Origin: an uncultured Alphaproteobacteria bacterium
GTDB lineage: Bacteria > Pseudomonadota > Alphaproteobacteria > HIMB59
Direction: 5' to 3'
Length of the DNA stretch: 64,000 nucleotides
Assembly: GCA_902546975.1 (NCBI GenBank)
Contig: CACCLU010000003.1
Span: forward strand, 124,001 to 188,000
In this document: positions 53,404 through 62,189 of the stretch, in pieces
How positions within the stretch are numbered: the stretch's first letter is position 1
How the letters are laid out: each line of letters begins with the position of its first letter
The notes under the pieces: model-generated
Seen by the model: the letters and a program-made list of their open reading frames with translations, nothing else
Told to the model about the DNA's origin: nothing
The model's database searches: none
Translations under genes and position numbers: made by a program

Positions 53404-55269
53404 ATGTCAATTTTAAGTAAAATTAACCTGCCTAAAGATTTAAAGAAATTATCATTTAATCAATTACGAAAACTTAATGATGAGTTAAGAGATTATACAA
53501 TTCAAGTAGTATCGAAAACAGGAGGTCATTTAGGAGCTAGTTTGGGAGTAATAGAATTAACATCAGCTTTACATTATGTCTTTGATACTCCAAGAGATAA
53601 AATTATTTGGGATGTAGGTCATCAAACTTACCCCCATAAAATATTAACTGGTAGAAAAAGCAAAATTCATACATTAAGAAAAAAAAATGGTTTATCAGGT
53701 TTTACTAAAAGATCTGAGAGCATTTATGATCCTTTTGGAGCCGCACATAGCTCTACTTCTGTTTCAGCCAATTTAGGGATTACGGCTGCCAGAGATATGC
53801 TCAATCAAAATTTTGATGTTATTAGTATTATTGGTGATGGTGCTATTAGTGCAGGATTGGCTTATGAAGGTCTTAACAATTTAGGGCATTTAAATAAAAA
53901 TTCCCTGATTATTTTAAATGATAATGAAATGTCTATAGCAGAACCAGTAGGTGCAATGAGTAAATATCTTGTAAAACTATTAAGTTCAAAATCATATGAA
54001 AGCTTTAGAGATATTATAAAAAATTTTACTAAAAGATTACCCAACGAAGTAGGGGATTTTGCAAAAAAAACTGAGGGTTATTTAAAAGGATATTTAACTG
54101 GAAATACATTATTTGAAGAACTTGGTTTGAACTATTTAGGCCCTATTGACGGACACAATCTAAAATTATTGGTTCAATTATTTAAAAAATACAAAAATAA
54201 GGAATTACATGGTCCTGTTTTTTTACATTTAATTACTAAAAAAGGAAAAGGTTACAAACCTGCAGAAAGTTCAAAAGATAAATTTCATGGCGTATCTTCT
54301 TTTAACTTAAAAACTGGTGTTCAAAATAAATCTAAAGAAAAAACGTTCACGAATGTTGTAAGTGACACTCTTTTAAAATTAGCAAAAAAGGATAATAAAA
54401 TAGTTGCTATCACAGCTGCTATGCCCTCAGGAACAGGTTTGGATAAATTCAAAGAAATTTTTCCAAATCGTTTCTTTGATGTAGGAATAGCAGAACAACA
54501 TGCTGTAACCTTTGCTGGAGGTATGGCGACTGAAAAAGTTAAGCCTTTTGTGGCAATATATTCCACCTTTTTGCAAAGGGCATATGATCAAATAATACAT
54601 GATATTGCAATTCAGTCTTTGCCAGTTAGATTTTTAATAGATAGATCAGGTTTTGTTGGTGCTGATGGAGCTACTCATGCAGGATCTTTCGATTTGAGTT
54701 ATTTATGTTGCTTACCAAATTTCATAGTTATGGCTCCTTCAAGTGGAGAGGAATTAAAGAATATGATTAAATTATCTATGAGTATTAATGACAAACCATC
54801 TGCAATCAGATATCCAAGAAATTTAGCCAATGATTACAATGAAAAAGCTAAGTTTAATAAAATTAAATTGGGTGAAGCAAAACTAGTAAAAAAAGGAAAA
54901 AGAATTGCTTTTCTCAGTTTAGGCACTCGGCTACAAAAAATCTTGGAGGTTTCTGAATTAATTAAAAAGAATTATAAATTTCAATGCAGTGTGTTGGACA
55001 TGAGATTTGCTAAACCGATAGATAAGAAATCCATTAATTCTTTGATAAAAAATCACGAAATTTTTGTAACTATAGAGGAGAACGCAATTGGAGGATTTTC
55101 AAGTCAAGTAAACAACTATTTATTAAATGAGTCATCTAAATCACCAAAAATTTTAAATTTTTTCATGGAAGACAAATTTATTGATCAATCTGATATTGAG
55201 GATCAATACATTTTATCAGGTATTTCTTCAAAAAAAATATATGAAAAACTAACTAATTTTTTAAAGTGA
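53404..55269 (+). CDS. dxs: 1-deoxy-D-xylulose-5-phosphate synthase
   Basis: A 621-aa thiamine diphosphate enzyme that starts the MEP isoprenoid pathway from pyruvate and glyceraldehyde 3-phosphate. Visible are KTGGHLGASLGVIELTSALHY, WDVGHQTYPHKILTGR, the ThDP motif SIIGDGAISAGLAYEGLN with NDNEMSIAEPVGAMS, YLGPIDGHNLKLL, and RFFDVGIAEQHAVTFAGGMA with DRSGFVGADGATHAG. All are complete. Its 3' end overlaps aroC on the other strand by 9 bp. Confidence 0.97.
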   Translation: MSILSKINLPKDLKKLSFNQLRKLNDELRDYTIQVVSKTGGHLGASLGVIELTSALHYVFDTPRDKIIWDVGHQTYPHKILTGRKSKIHTLRKKNGLSGFTKRSESIYDPFGAAHSSTSVSANLGITAARDMLNQNFDVISIIGDGAISAGLAYEGLNNLGHLNKNSLIILNDNEMSIAEPVGAMSKYLVKLLSSKSYESFRDIIKNFTKRLPNEVGDFAKKTEGYLKGYLTGNTLFEELGLNYLGPIDGHNLKLLVQLFKKYKNKELHGPVFLHLITKKGKGYKPAESSKDKFHGVSSFNLKTGVQNKSKEKTFTNVVSDTLLKLAKKDNKIVAITAAMPSGTGLDKFKEIFPNRFFDVGIAEQHAVTFAGGMATEKVKPFVAIYSTFLQRAYDQIIHDIAIQSLPVRFLIDRSGFVGADGATHAGSFDLSYLCCLPNFIVMAPSSGEELKNMIKLSMSINDKPSAIRYPRNLANDYNEKAKFNKIKLGEAKLVKKGKRIAFLSLGTRLQKILEVSELIKKNYKFQCSVLDMRFAKPIDKKSINSLIKNHEIFVTIEENAIGGFSSQVNNYLLNESSKSPKILNFFMEDKFIDQSDIEDQYILSGISSKKIYEKLTNFLK

Positions 55270-56343
55270 TTTTGATTTGTGAATTAGTAACAAATCTGCA
55301 ATAACAAAATTGGTCATAGCTATTCCCACTGGTACAGCTCTAATGCCTACGCAAGGATCATGACGTCCTTTAGTTTTGATTTTAGTATTTTTAAAATTCT
55401 TTGTAACAGTATTTTTTTCACTTAGCACTGAGCTTGTAGGTTTAACAATATATCTAAAAATAATATCTTGTCCTGAAGAAATACCACCTAATATTCCTCC
55501 AGCATGGTTAGTATGAAATTTAATTTTTTTATTTTCAAAGTTAATTTGATCAGATCCATTAGTGCCATCATAGTTTACTAAATCAAAACCAGTACCAAAC
55601 TCTATACCTTTTACAGCATTTATGCTCATAATTGCTTTTGATAACTCAGAGTCAAGTTTTTGATATATTGGCTCTCCTATACCTACAGGACAATTTGAGA
55701 CTCTAACTTCAATGACAGCACCTAGTGATGAACCTTTTTTGCGATGTGTAAGAATTAGCTCTTCCCATTTTTTAAGGATTGACTTATCCGGTGAGAAAAA
55801 AGGATTTTTGTTAATAAAGTTATTATTCCAAGTTGAGTTTTCTATCTTCTCATTACCAATTTGTATAACAGCACTTGTAACTTTTATTTTATTTTTTAAA
55901 ATTTTTTTAAGAAGTAATTCCGAAAGAGCACCTGCAGCAACTCTCATGGCAGTTTCCCTAGCACTAGACCTTCCTCCACCTCTATAATCATAATTTTTAT
56001 ATTTCATAAAATAGGTGTAATCGGCATGACCAGGTCGAAATTTATTTTTTATTTCTGAATAGTCCTTGCTTCTTTGGTCAGAGTTGTAAATTATCATTGA
56101 TATCGGAGCGCCCGTGCTTTTACCGTTAAAAACTCCAGAGAGTACATTAACTTCATCTTTCTCTTTTCTTTGTGTTGTAAATTTTGACTGACCTGGTTTT
56201 CTTAAATCTAGTCTTGTTTGAATATATTTTGTGTCAATAGGTATTCCTGCTGGAAAACCATCAACGACACAACCTATAGCATCTCCATGACTTTCTCCCC
56301 AAGTTGTAAACTTTAATAAATTTCCAAAAGAATTATGTGACAT
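55261..56343 (-). CDS. aroC: Chorismate synthase
   Basis: A 360-aa FMN-dependent enzyme, last step of the shikimate pathway. All three signatures are present: GESHGDAIGCVVDGFPAG at the start, RPGHADYTYFMKYKNYDYRGGGRSSARETAMRVAAGA in the middle (only part needed), and GRHDPCVGIRAVPVGIAM near the end. Length is normal. It follows fabI on the same strand by 7 bp, so the two are probably co-transcribed. Confidence 0.97.
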   Translation of the reverse strand: MSHNSFGNLLKFTTWGESHGDAIGCVVDGFPAGIPIDTKYIQTRLDLRKPGQSKFTTQRKEKDEVNVLSGVFNGKSTGAPISMIIYNSDQRSKDYSEIKNKFRPGHADYTYFMKYKNYDYRGGGRSSARETAMRVAAGALSELLLKKILKNKIKVTSAVIQIGNEKIENSTWNNNFINKNPFFSPDKSILKKWEELILTHRKKGSSLGAVIEVRVSNCPVGIGEPIYQKLDSELSKAIMSINAVKGIEFGTGFDLVNYDGTNGSDQINFENKKIKFHTNHAGGILGGISSGQDIIFRYIVKPTSSVLSEKNTVTKNFKNTKIKTKGRHDPCVGIRAVPVGIAMTNFVIADLLLIHKSKSL

Positions 56344-56350
56344 GAACTAT

Positions 56351-57172
56351 TTATTTTTTACTAAACTCATTTAATAATCCCGCCACACCCTCAGCTTCAT
56401 CAACTGCTACCATTCCAACTGTATGATAACCGCAATCAACATGGTGAATTTCACCGGTTACACCAGATGAAAGGTCGCTTAAAAGGTAGGCTCCTGTGTT
56501 ACCAACATCTTCAAGTGTAACATTTCTCTTTAATGGAGAATTTAGCTCATTCCATTTTAAAATAAATCTAAAATCACCAATACCAGAAGCTGCAAGAGTT
56601 TTAATTGGGCCTGCAGATATAGCGTTAACCCTTATATTTTTATCCCCCATATCAACAGCAAGATATTTTACTGAGGCCTCAAGCGCTGATTTTGCTACTC
56701 CCATTACATTATAATGTGGCATAACTTGCTCTGCTCCATAGTAAGTTAACGTTAAAATACTCCCGCCATTATCCATTAATTCATAGCAATATTTACAAGA
56801 CTCAGTGAAGGAATAACAAGAAATATTTAGACTATTTAAAAAATTCTCTTTTGAAGTTTCAACATACTTACCTCTTAGCTCATTTTTATCTGCAAACGCA
56901 ACAGCGTGAACAAAAAAATCCAAATTTCCCCATTTATCTCTAATTTTTTCAAAAGCTTTTTTTACGGACCCTTCATCACTAACATCACATTGTATCAATA
57001 AATTGGAACCAACAGATTTAGCTAAAGGATCTATTCTCTTTAATAGAAGATCATTTTGATAAGTAAAAGCTAATTCAGCACCAAAATTTGCGCATTGTTG
57101 AGCTATACCCCAAGCAATGGACTTATCATTAGCCACTCCCATTATTAGTCCTTTTTTATTTTTTAAATCCAT
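56351..57172 (-). CDS. fabI: Enoyl-[acyl-carrier-protein] reductase (NADH) FabI
   Basis: A 273-aa SDR enzyme for the last reduction in fatty-acid elongation. The N-terminus KKGLIMGVANDKSIAWGIAQ, the FVHAVAFADKNELRGKYVETS segment and the catalytic Tyr-x6-Lys in YNVMGVAKSALE identify the FabI type rather than FabL or FabV. SSGVTGEIHHVDCGYH is typical. It is divergent from pdxH, with 31 bp between starts. Confidence 0.96.
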   Translation of the reverse strand: MDLKNKKGLIMGVANDKSIAWGIAQQCANFGAELAFTYQNDLLLKRIDPLAKSVGSNLLIQCDVSDEGSVKKAFEKIRDKWGNLDFFVHAVAFADKNELRGKYVETSKENFLNSLNISCYSFTESCKYCYELMDNGGSILTLTYYGAEQVMPHYNVMGVAKSALEASVKYLAVDMGDKNIRVNAISAGPIKTLAASGIGDFRFILKWNELNSPLKRNVTLEDVGNTGAYLLSDLSSGVTGEIHHVDCGYHTVGMVAVDEAEGVAGLLNEFSKK

Positions 57173-57203
57173 TTTTTGCTAAAATTAATATAATACTCAT
57201 ACC

Positions 57204-57791
57204 ATGTCAGATAAATTAAATCCAATTATTAAGTTTAAAGAATGGTTTGATTTGGCCACTGAAAAAGAGATCAACGACCCTAATGCAATGTGTCTATCGA
57301 CAGTTGACGATAAAAATACCCCTCATTCAAGGATGGTTCTATTAAAAGATTATAATAATGAAGGTTTTATTTTTTACACAAATTACGAGAGCAATAAAGG
57401 AAATGACATTTTAAAAAATACTAATGTTTGCCTAAATTTCCATTGGAAGTCATTATTAAGACAAATAAGAATAGAAGGTAAAGTTGAAAAAGTTTCAAAA
57501 GAAACATCAGATAAATATTTTAATTCAAGACATTATTTAAGTCGAATAGGGGCGTGGGCATCTAATCAATCAAAGGTCTTAAAATCAAGAGAAGATTTAG
57601 AGAATAAAATTGAATTTTATAAAAATAAATATCCTGAAAAAGAAAATTTCCCTCGTCCTGATTACTGGGGAGGGTTTATAGTAAAATACTCAAAAATCGA
57701 GTTTTGGGAGGATATGCCTCATAGAATTCACAAAAGAGAAGTCTTTGAGTTTAAAGATAATGATTGGGTATCGTATACCCTTAGCCCTTAA
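57204..57791 (+). CDS. pdxH: Pyridoxamine 5'-phosphate oxidase
   Basis: A 195-aa FMN enzyme that makes pyridoxal phosphate. FMN-site segment AMCLSTVDDKNTPHSRMVLLKDY, then FYTNYESNKGNDI, RQIRIEGKVEKVSKETSDKYF, SRIGAWASNQS, and the C-terminal signature RPDYWGGFIVKYSKIEFWED with PHRIHKREVF are all present. The gene is slightly shorter than the E. coli version. The 3' end overlaps the nucleotidyltransferase gene on the opposite strand by 11 bp. Confidence 0.96.
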   Translation: MSDKLNPIIKFKEWFDLATEKEINDPNAMCLSTVDDKNTPHSRMVLLKDYNNEGFIFYTNYESNKGNDILKNTNVCLNFHWKSLLRQIRIEGKVEKVSKETSDKYFNSRHYLSRIGAWASNQSKVLKSREDLENKIEFYKNKYPEKENFPRPDYWGGFIVKYSKIEFWEDMPHRIHKREVFEFKDNDWVSYTLSP

Positions 57792-58242
57792 TTTTAGAGT
57801 ATTTACTCCATCTTTTTAACAAATCAGAACTAGAGGACTCTTTGTGATTGCCACCCACACCAAACTTTAATTCAATATTATATTCCTTTGCTGTTTCATA
57901 TTCTAAAATTTTAGAAGTATCTGATCTATCACCTCCATTAGCAAAAATAATTTTTTCATTTGGATATTTATTTCTTACTTTAATTAACAAATTATTTGCA
58001 CTTCCCATTTCATCATCTTCGAATTCCATAGCTTCATTTACCACTTTTAAGCTATCAACAACATATATTCTATGTTGAATATCCATAAAAAAATTTCCTT
58101 TTTTATCAATTAACCATTTATTAGAATTTACACCTACAATTAAAAAATTAGAAAACTCTAAACATTCTTTCATCATCATAATATGCCCAGGATGGATAGG
58201 ATCAAACCCTCCAGAAACAACACTAATAATTTTATTTTCCAA
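57781..58242 (-). CDS. Cytidylyltransferase-like nucleotidyltransferase
   Basis: A 153-aa single-domain nucleotidyltransferase. The HxGH motif is in VSGGFDPIHPGHIMMMKE, followed by DIQHRIYVVDSLKVV. Near the end KESSSSDLLKRW stands where HldE/TagD-like enzymes have an ISSTRIR-like loop. The closest known types activate a sugar phosphate or glycerol phosphate with CTP or ATP; the substrate cannot be decided. It overlaps the end of pyrE by 11 bp, at the tail of a six-gene minus-strand run. Confidence 0.8.
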   Translation of the reverse strand: MENKIISVVSGGFDPIHPGHIMMMKECLEFSNFLIVGVNSNKWLIDKKGNFFMDIQHRIYVVDSLKVVNEAMEFEDDEMGSANNLLIKVRNKYPNEKIIFANGGDRSDTSKILEYETAKEYNIELKFGVGGNHKESSSSDLLKRWSKYSKIKG

Positions 58243-58876
58243 TTGAAATAGACTCTAAATAACTTTTTAAATTATCGTAATCTTTATCTGAAATGTAATT
58301 TGGAGAAATAGTTAATATATCTTTCCATGATGTGAGATAATTTAAATTCACTTTCATTTTAGATATATTGTTTTTAGCTTTAGGGTAGATACCATAGTAA
58401 AAAACTACATAAATATCTTTAACTTTAAGTTCATTTTGTCTTAAAGCCCTTATGAAGTGTAATTTACTTCCTCCATCAGTTGCCATATCCTCTACTAATA
58501 TTGACTGAGTATTCTTTTTAAACTCTCCTTCTATTAACTTACCTTTTCCAAACCCTTTAGGACTCTTTCTTATGTATATCATTGGATATTTCATCTTTTG
58601 ACAAAGAAAGGAAGAGTAGGGAATACCAGCCGTTTCGCCTCCAGCAATAAAAGTCGAATTATCTTTATACTTCAATTTAATTTGTTTGCTCATTTCATTA
58701 ATAATTAATTCTCTTTCTTTTGGAAATGAAATTAATTTTCTACAATCAACATAAACAGGACTTTTTTTGCCGGATGTAAGAGTAAATTGTTTTTTGAAGT
58801 TGATATTAACGCATCCAATACTTAAAAGTAAGTTTGCTATCTTTTCTTTATTATTTTTGATTTTGACCTTCGACAT
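58232..58876 (-). CDS. pyrE: Orotate phosphoribosyltransferase
   Basis: Joins orotate to PRPP in pyrimidine synthesis. The track begins at a TTG (58888); the ATG at 58876 ([12 protein letters not shown]) is preferred and gives 214 aa. The PRPP loop is [18 protein letters not shown], preceded by [19 protein letters not shown] and [17 protein letters not shown]. The start lies inside the DUF2256 gene (about 40 bp overlap in another frame). carA and carB, which feed the same pathway, are also in this window. Confidence 0.92.
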   Translation of the reverse strand: MSKVKIKNNKEKIANLLLSIGCVNINFKKQFTLTSGKKSPVYVDCRKLISFPKERELIINEMSKQIKLKYKDNSTFIAGGETAGIPYSSFLCQKMKYPMIYIRKSPKGFGKGKLIEGEFKKNTQSILVEDMATDGGSKLHFIRALRQNELKVKDIYVVFYYGIYPKAKNNISKMKVNLNYLTSWKDILTISPNYISDKDYDNLKSYLESISIGK

Positions 58877-58980
58877 TTTTCTGAACAATATTTAACATCA
58901 TTCCATACTTTTTCCCATTTCTTTCTCCAATTAAATGGTCTTTGGCATACGACACAAATTTTAAAATCTTTTTTATTCAG
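58837..58980 (-). CDS. DUF2256 small zinc-knuckle protein with non-ATG start
   Basis: Not in the ORF track because it has no ATG. The frame after the USP stop encodes [19 protein letters not shown], then [20 protein letters not shown], a clear match to DUF2256 (CxxCxRPFxWRKKW, then YCSxxCR): four cysteines likely bind zinc. Function is unknown. The stop codon of the usp gene (TAG, 58983-58981) immediately precedes and is in the same frame. A CTG at 58980 is the first possible start and gives 47 aa; AGAAG about nine bases earlier is a weak ribosome site. It ends inside pyrE. Confidence 0.82.
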   Translation of the reverse strand: MNKKDFKICVVCQRPFNWRKKWEKVWNDVKYCSEKCRRSKSKIIKKR

Positions 58981-59460
58981 CTAAATAATCTTCTCAATAT
59001 CTTTATCATCGAGATTACCATTAATTATAACAAGAGGGCAATGTAACGAATTAGATTTTTCATATATAAGTTTGTCAATTAAGGGCCCTGGTTTGCCTAT
59101 ATCTTTACTTGTAGCAAGAATAATAGTTGAGTTAGATGAATATTTATTTAAGAAACTTATAAACTCATCAATCTCATTATATTTAAATATTTCGGATTTT
59201 GCTTTAATTTTTAATTTATCTGAGATGAAGTTATGCACTTCTTTGTGTTTTAATTTTTCGGTTATGACCTGATCTTTATCCAAAATTTTTTCAGCCCCTG
59301 ATGTAAGCATCATACCTTCGCTTGCACTTTGAATAAAGCTTACAGTAGTAATATTAGATTTAGTTATTTTTGCTCTCCTTATAGCAAATTTAACTGCAGT
59401 CCACATTTCAGCACTTTGATCAATAACTACAAAATAATTTCTGTTATTATTTTTTTTCAT
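58981..59460 (-). CDS. Universal stress protein (UspA) family protein
   Basis: A 159-aa single UspA-domain protein. N-terminal YFVVIDQSAEMWTAVKFAIRRA is the first strand and helix; the C-terminal ATSKDIGKPGPLIDKLIYEKSNSLHCPLVIING carries a variant of the nucleotide-binding G-x2-G loop. Function is unspecified; USPs are often linked to stress or energy state. It starts in an ATGA overlap with the Alph_Pro_TM gene and ends in a TAG that is directly followed, in frame, by the DUF2256 coding sequence. Confidence 0.86.
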   Translation of the reverse strand: MKKNNNRNYFVVIDQSAEMWTAVKFAIRRAKITKSNITTVSFIQSASEGMMLTSGAEKILDKDQVITEKLKHKEVHNFISDKLKIKAKSEIFKYNEIDEFISFLNKYSSNSTIILATSKDIGKPGPLIDKLIYEKSNSLHCPLVIINGNLDDKDIEKII

Positions 59461-60134
59461 TTTTTTCTAAATATTAAATTTGTAACTAAACTAAGCAATA
59501 ATGATATAGCAATCAAAATTATAATATAAATAAAAGACTCAGTTTTTAACAACTTTTCCAGTTTAAATGAAATTCCTCCTTTTTTTATTTGCAAGTTTTT
59601 AGATACCATTTTAACAATTTCATTGTTTCTTAATTCGTACATATAAACTTTTATATTTCCAGGTGAGATATTATCTGGTATCAAAAATTTTTTTAAAAAT
59701 AAATTTCCATTTAAACTTTCAAGCTCCTCTTCTATGTACAAATTTTTTACATTCATTGCTTTTCTTATTTTATGAAGTTCAAGAGAGTGATTACTTATTA
59801 GTAAATGTCTATCCTTTAATTTAGAAAATAAAAAAATTTCATTCAAAGTTTTTTTGGGAGAAGTGAAGATCGCAAAAAAACTAGGTTGATTATTCAACTC
59901 TTTTGTCTCATTAACCCATAAAAAACCCTCTTTAACTTTTGTCGTCAATTTAGCTTTTTTATTCTCTCCTTCAAAAATGAAGATGACATCACTGTCTTTA
60001 TTTTTATTTCCAAATAAAACTATTTCTTTTCCTAAAAAATTTGAGTTTATTTCAATTTCAAATTGATCTAAGGAAAAATTGGATGCAAAACCAATTTTAA
60101 AAAAAAATATGATTATTAAAATATATTTATACAT
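59457..60134 (-). CDS. TIGR02186 / Alph_Pro_TM family membrane protein
   Basis: A 225-aa alphaproteobacterial protein of unknown role. A signal peptide (MYKYILIIIFFFKIGFASN) is followed by a periplasmic beta-rich domain (FEIEINSNFLGKEIVLFGN, then SDVIFIFEGENKKAKLTTK) and one C-terminal membrane segment (about residues 200-220). The family is generally found next to TauE/SafE genes, as here (8-bp overlap), so it probably helps that exporter. Ends in ATGA overlapping the usp start. Confidence 0.83.
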   Translation of the reverse strand: MYKYILIIIFFFKIGFASNFSLDQFEIEINSNFLGKEIVLFGNKNKDSDVIFIFEGENKKAKLTTKVKEGFLWVNETKELNNQPSFFAIFTSPKKTLNEIFLFSKLKDRHLLISNHSLELHKIRKAMNVKNLYIEEELESLNGNLFLKKFLIPDNISPGNIKVYMYELRNNEIVKMVSKNLQIKKGGISFKLEKLLKTESFIYIIILIAISLLLSLVTNLIFRKK

Positions 60135-61029
60135 AATTTATAATGAATAAGTTCTCAGGTGTTCTAAATAAATCATAAGCTAAAAATGATGAAATAATTA
60201 ATAGTAACATACCAAATGTTACCTTTAAATTTTCTTGATCAAGTATATCAACTATCCTTGCAGCTAGTGCAGCTCCAATAGAGCTACTTACTATTAATCC
60301 TAAAGCTAATACAAAATCTATATTTTGATTTATGTATATTTGCAAAAATAAAGATATAAAGGATACTATAGTGATGTTAAATAGAGATGTCCCTATTACT
60401 GAAATAGTTTTCATACCTAAAAAATAAATCATACATGGAATAAGTATAAAGCCACCACCAATACCAGTTAGCCCTGTCAATACACCTATAAAAAAACCAA
60501 TTATAAGTGGTGCTAGTAAACTTATATATAGTTTAGATTTTCTATACTTAATTTTAAAAGGAAGTCCATGTATCCAAGAGTGCTGGTGTAATTTAAATTT
60601 TTTATTTTTATGTACGATATTAACTTTAGCTGTTTCATAAAGAATAAATACAGCAGTAATAATTAAAAGAATTATATAGATACTATTTAAATAGTTATCA
60701 ATTAAACCAATATTTTTTAAATTATTTAAAATTAATACACCAAAAAGTGTCCCCGCTAATCCACCAATAACCATTGTTAAACCCATCTGATAGTCAATGT
60801 TTTTTCTTTGAAAATGACTTACAACACCAGTTGATGTTGAGGCGAATACTTGAACAGTTGTAGTTCCAACTGCAACAGCTGGAGGAATGCCAACCAGTAT
60901 CAAAAGAGGAGAAGATATAAAACCTCCACCTATGCCAAAGAGCCCAGATATAAAACCAATTCCAACTCCAAGGGAAATTAATATATAAATATTTATGGAT
61001 ATTTCAGCAATAGGTAGGTAAAAATTCAT
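60127..61029 (-). CDS. TauE/SafE family sulfite/organosulfur exporter
   Basis: A 300-aa polytopic membrane protein with the internal duplication of the TauE/SafE family: GLFGIGGGFISSPLLILVG near residue 30 and GLTGIGGGFILIPCMIYFLG near 190, each followed by VGTTTVQVF-like or IGTSLFNITI segments. About eight membrane helices. Members move sulfite, sulfoacetate or related anions; the substrate is not readable. It heads a run of overlapping minus-strand genes (Alph_Pro_TM, usp, DUF2256, pyrE, nucleotidyltransferase). Confidence 0.88.
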   Translation of the reverse strand: MNFYLPIAEISINIYILISLGVGIGFISGLFGIGGGFISSPLLILVGIPPAVAVGTTTVQVFASTSTGVVSHFQRKNIDYQMGLTMVIGGLAGTLFGVLILNNLKNIGLIDNYLNSIYIILLIITAVFILYETAKVNIVHKNKKFKLHQHSWIHGLPFKIKYRKSKLYISLLAPLIIGFFIGVLTGLTGIGGGFILIPCMIYFLGMKTISVIGTSLFNITIVSFISLFLQIYINQNIDFVLALGLIVSSSIGAALAARIVDILDQENLKVTFGMLLLIISSFLAYDLFRTPENLFIINYV

Positions 61030-61073
61030 ATATTGAAATAAAATATTATACTTAAAATTAATAAAATAAATTA

Positions 61074-61607
61074 ATGATTAAATACACTTTAGCATTTGCT
61101 TGTTCAAGCGATGGTTTTATTGCAAAATATTCTGGAAATAATCCATTTGAATGGACTAGCTTGGAAGACAAAAAACACTTAGACAAACTAATAAAGAATC
61201 ATAAATGGCAAGTTATGGGCAGAAAGACTCATGAATTAAATCCAAACGAGTCTAGATCAAGAATTATTTTTTCTAGAAAATACCAAAAAATCAAACAAAT
61301 TAAAAATTCAATAAATCAATATTATTTTAATCCAGATATTAATCAGTGGGATGAATTTGAAAGTCTTTGCAAAGAAAGTGTTTTAATTTTAGGGGGAACA
61401 AGTGTTCATGATTATTTCTTATATGCTGATTTAATTGATGAAATTTTTATAACGATAGAGCCTATTAAATTTGGAAAAGGCTTACCAGCTTTTACATACA
61501 TAAATTTTAGGGACTTAGTTCCTTACTTAAATGAGAAAGGTTATCGTCATTCTGAAAAAAAAATTAATGATAAGGGCTCTTTGTTAGTTAATTTTTCAAA
61601 AACTTAG
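61074..61607 (+). CDS. RibD C-terminal/dihydrofolate reductase-like protein
   Basis: A 177-aa stand-alone RibD_C/DHFR-fold protein. The N-terminus KYTLAFACSSDGFIA, then KHLDKLIKNHKWQVMGRKTHEL with the MGRKT dinucleotide-site motif, SRIIFSRK, ESVLILGGTSVHDYFL and DLIDEIFITIEPIKFGKG match the superfamily. It could reduce a pterin or riboflavin precursor; a role as the dihydrofolate reductase is possible but not shown. It is divergent from the SafE gene, and its 3' end overlaps mobA on the other strand by 12 bp. Confidence 0.78.
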   Translation: MIKYTLAFACSSDGFIAKYSGNNPFEWTSLEDKKHLDKLIKNHKWQVMGRKTHELNPNESRSRIIFSRKYQKIKQIKNSINQYYFNPDINQWDEFESLCKESVLILGGTSVHDYFLYADLIDEIFITIEPIKFGKGLPAFTYINFRDLVPYLNEKGYRHSEKKINDKGSLLVNFSKT

Positions 61608-62189
61608 AAGTTTTGTATAATCATTTTTGTCGTTTACATTAAAAAATTCTATTTTTTTATTTTTTTTAAAATTTATATAATCAAATCCAATTTCTTTAGC
61701 AAATTTCATAATTTTATAACCATTATTTTTTAAAAGGACTTCATTTAATTCCGTAAATATTTTTGATGACCAAAAAGAGAACATTGGTTCGATAATATTA
61801 TCAATCTTACAAATATAAACTTTACTCTTTTTTTCTGTAATTGAGATAAAATTATCTATGATACCTGTGTTTATTATTGGGGCATCAGTGGGAAAAAGAG
61901 CAAACCATAAATCCTCTTTTGAGTTTTTATATAGATCAAGAGCGCTATGTAACCCAGCTAGTGGCCCTTTGTAACCGCCAATTTTATCACTTACAACTTT
62001 ATGACCAAATATTTTGTACTTACTGATATCTCTATTAGCATTAATAATAATGTCATTAGACTTTCCTTGAAGACTTTCTATTAAAATTTCAATAAAGCAC
62101 TTATCTTTAATTTTTAAAAAACTTTTATTTTCATAACCCATTCTGGAGGATTTACCACCCGTTATTATTACAGATACAAGCTTACTCAT
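61596..62189 (-). CDS. mobA: Molybdenum cofactor guanylyltransferase MobA
   Basis: A 197-aa enzyme joining GMP to molybdopterin to give the bis-MGD cofactor. The nucleotide-binding N-terminus is VSVIITGGKSSRMGYENKSF, with SDKIGGYKGPLAGLHSAL and the metal site in LFPTDAPIIN. The match is good; it is diverged in the C-terminus. It overlaps fdhD by 8 bp and is probably co-transcribed with it. bis-MGD is used by DMSO reductase family enzymes such as formate dehydrogenase. Confidence 0.92.
   Translation of the reverse strand: MSKLVSVIITGGKSSRMGYENKSFLKIKDKCFIEILIESLQGKSNDIIINANRDISKYKIFGHKVVSDKIGGYKGPLAGLHSALDLYKNSKEDLWFALFPTDAPIINTGIIDNFISITEKKSKVYICKIDNIIEPMFSFWSSKIFTELNEVLLKNNGYKIMKFAKEIGFDYINFKKNKKIEFFNVNDKNDYTKLLSF

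Noticed and set aside
54321-54566. Minus-strand ORF inside dxs
   Set aside because: It is a shadow ORF with no family features; dxs is intact across it.
58837-59460. UGA-type recoding (selenocysteine) between USP and DUF2256
   Set aside because: The intervening codon is TAG, not TGA, and no SECIS-like hairpin is evident.
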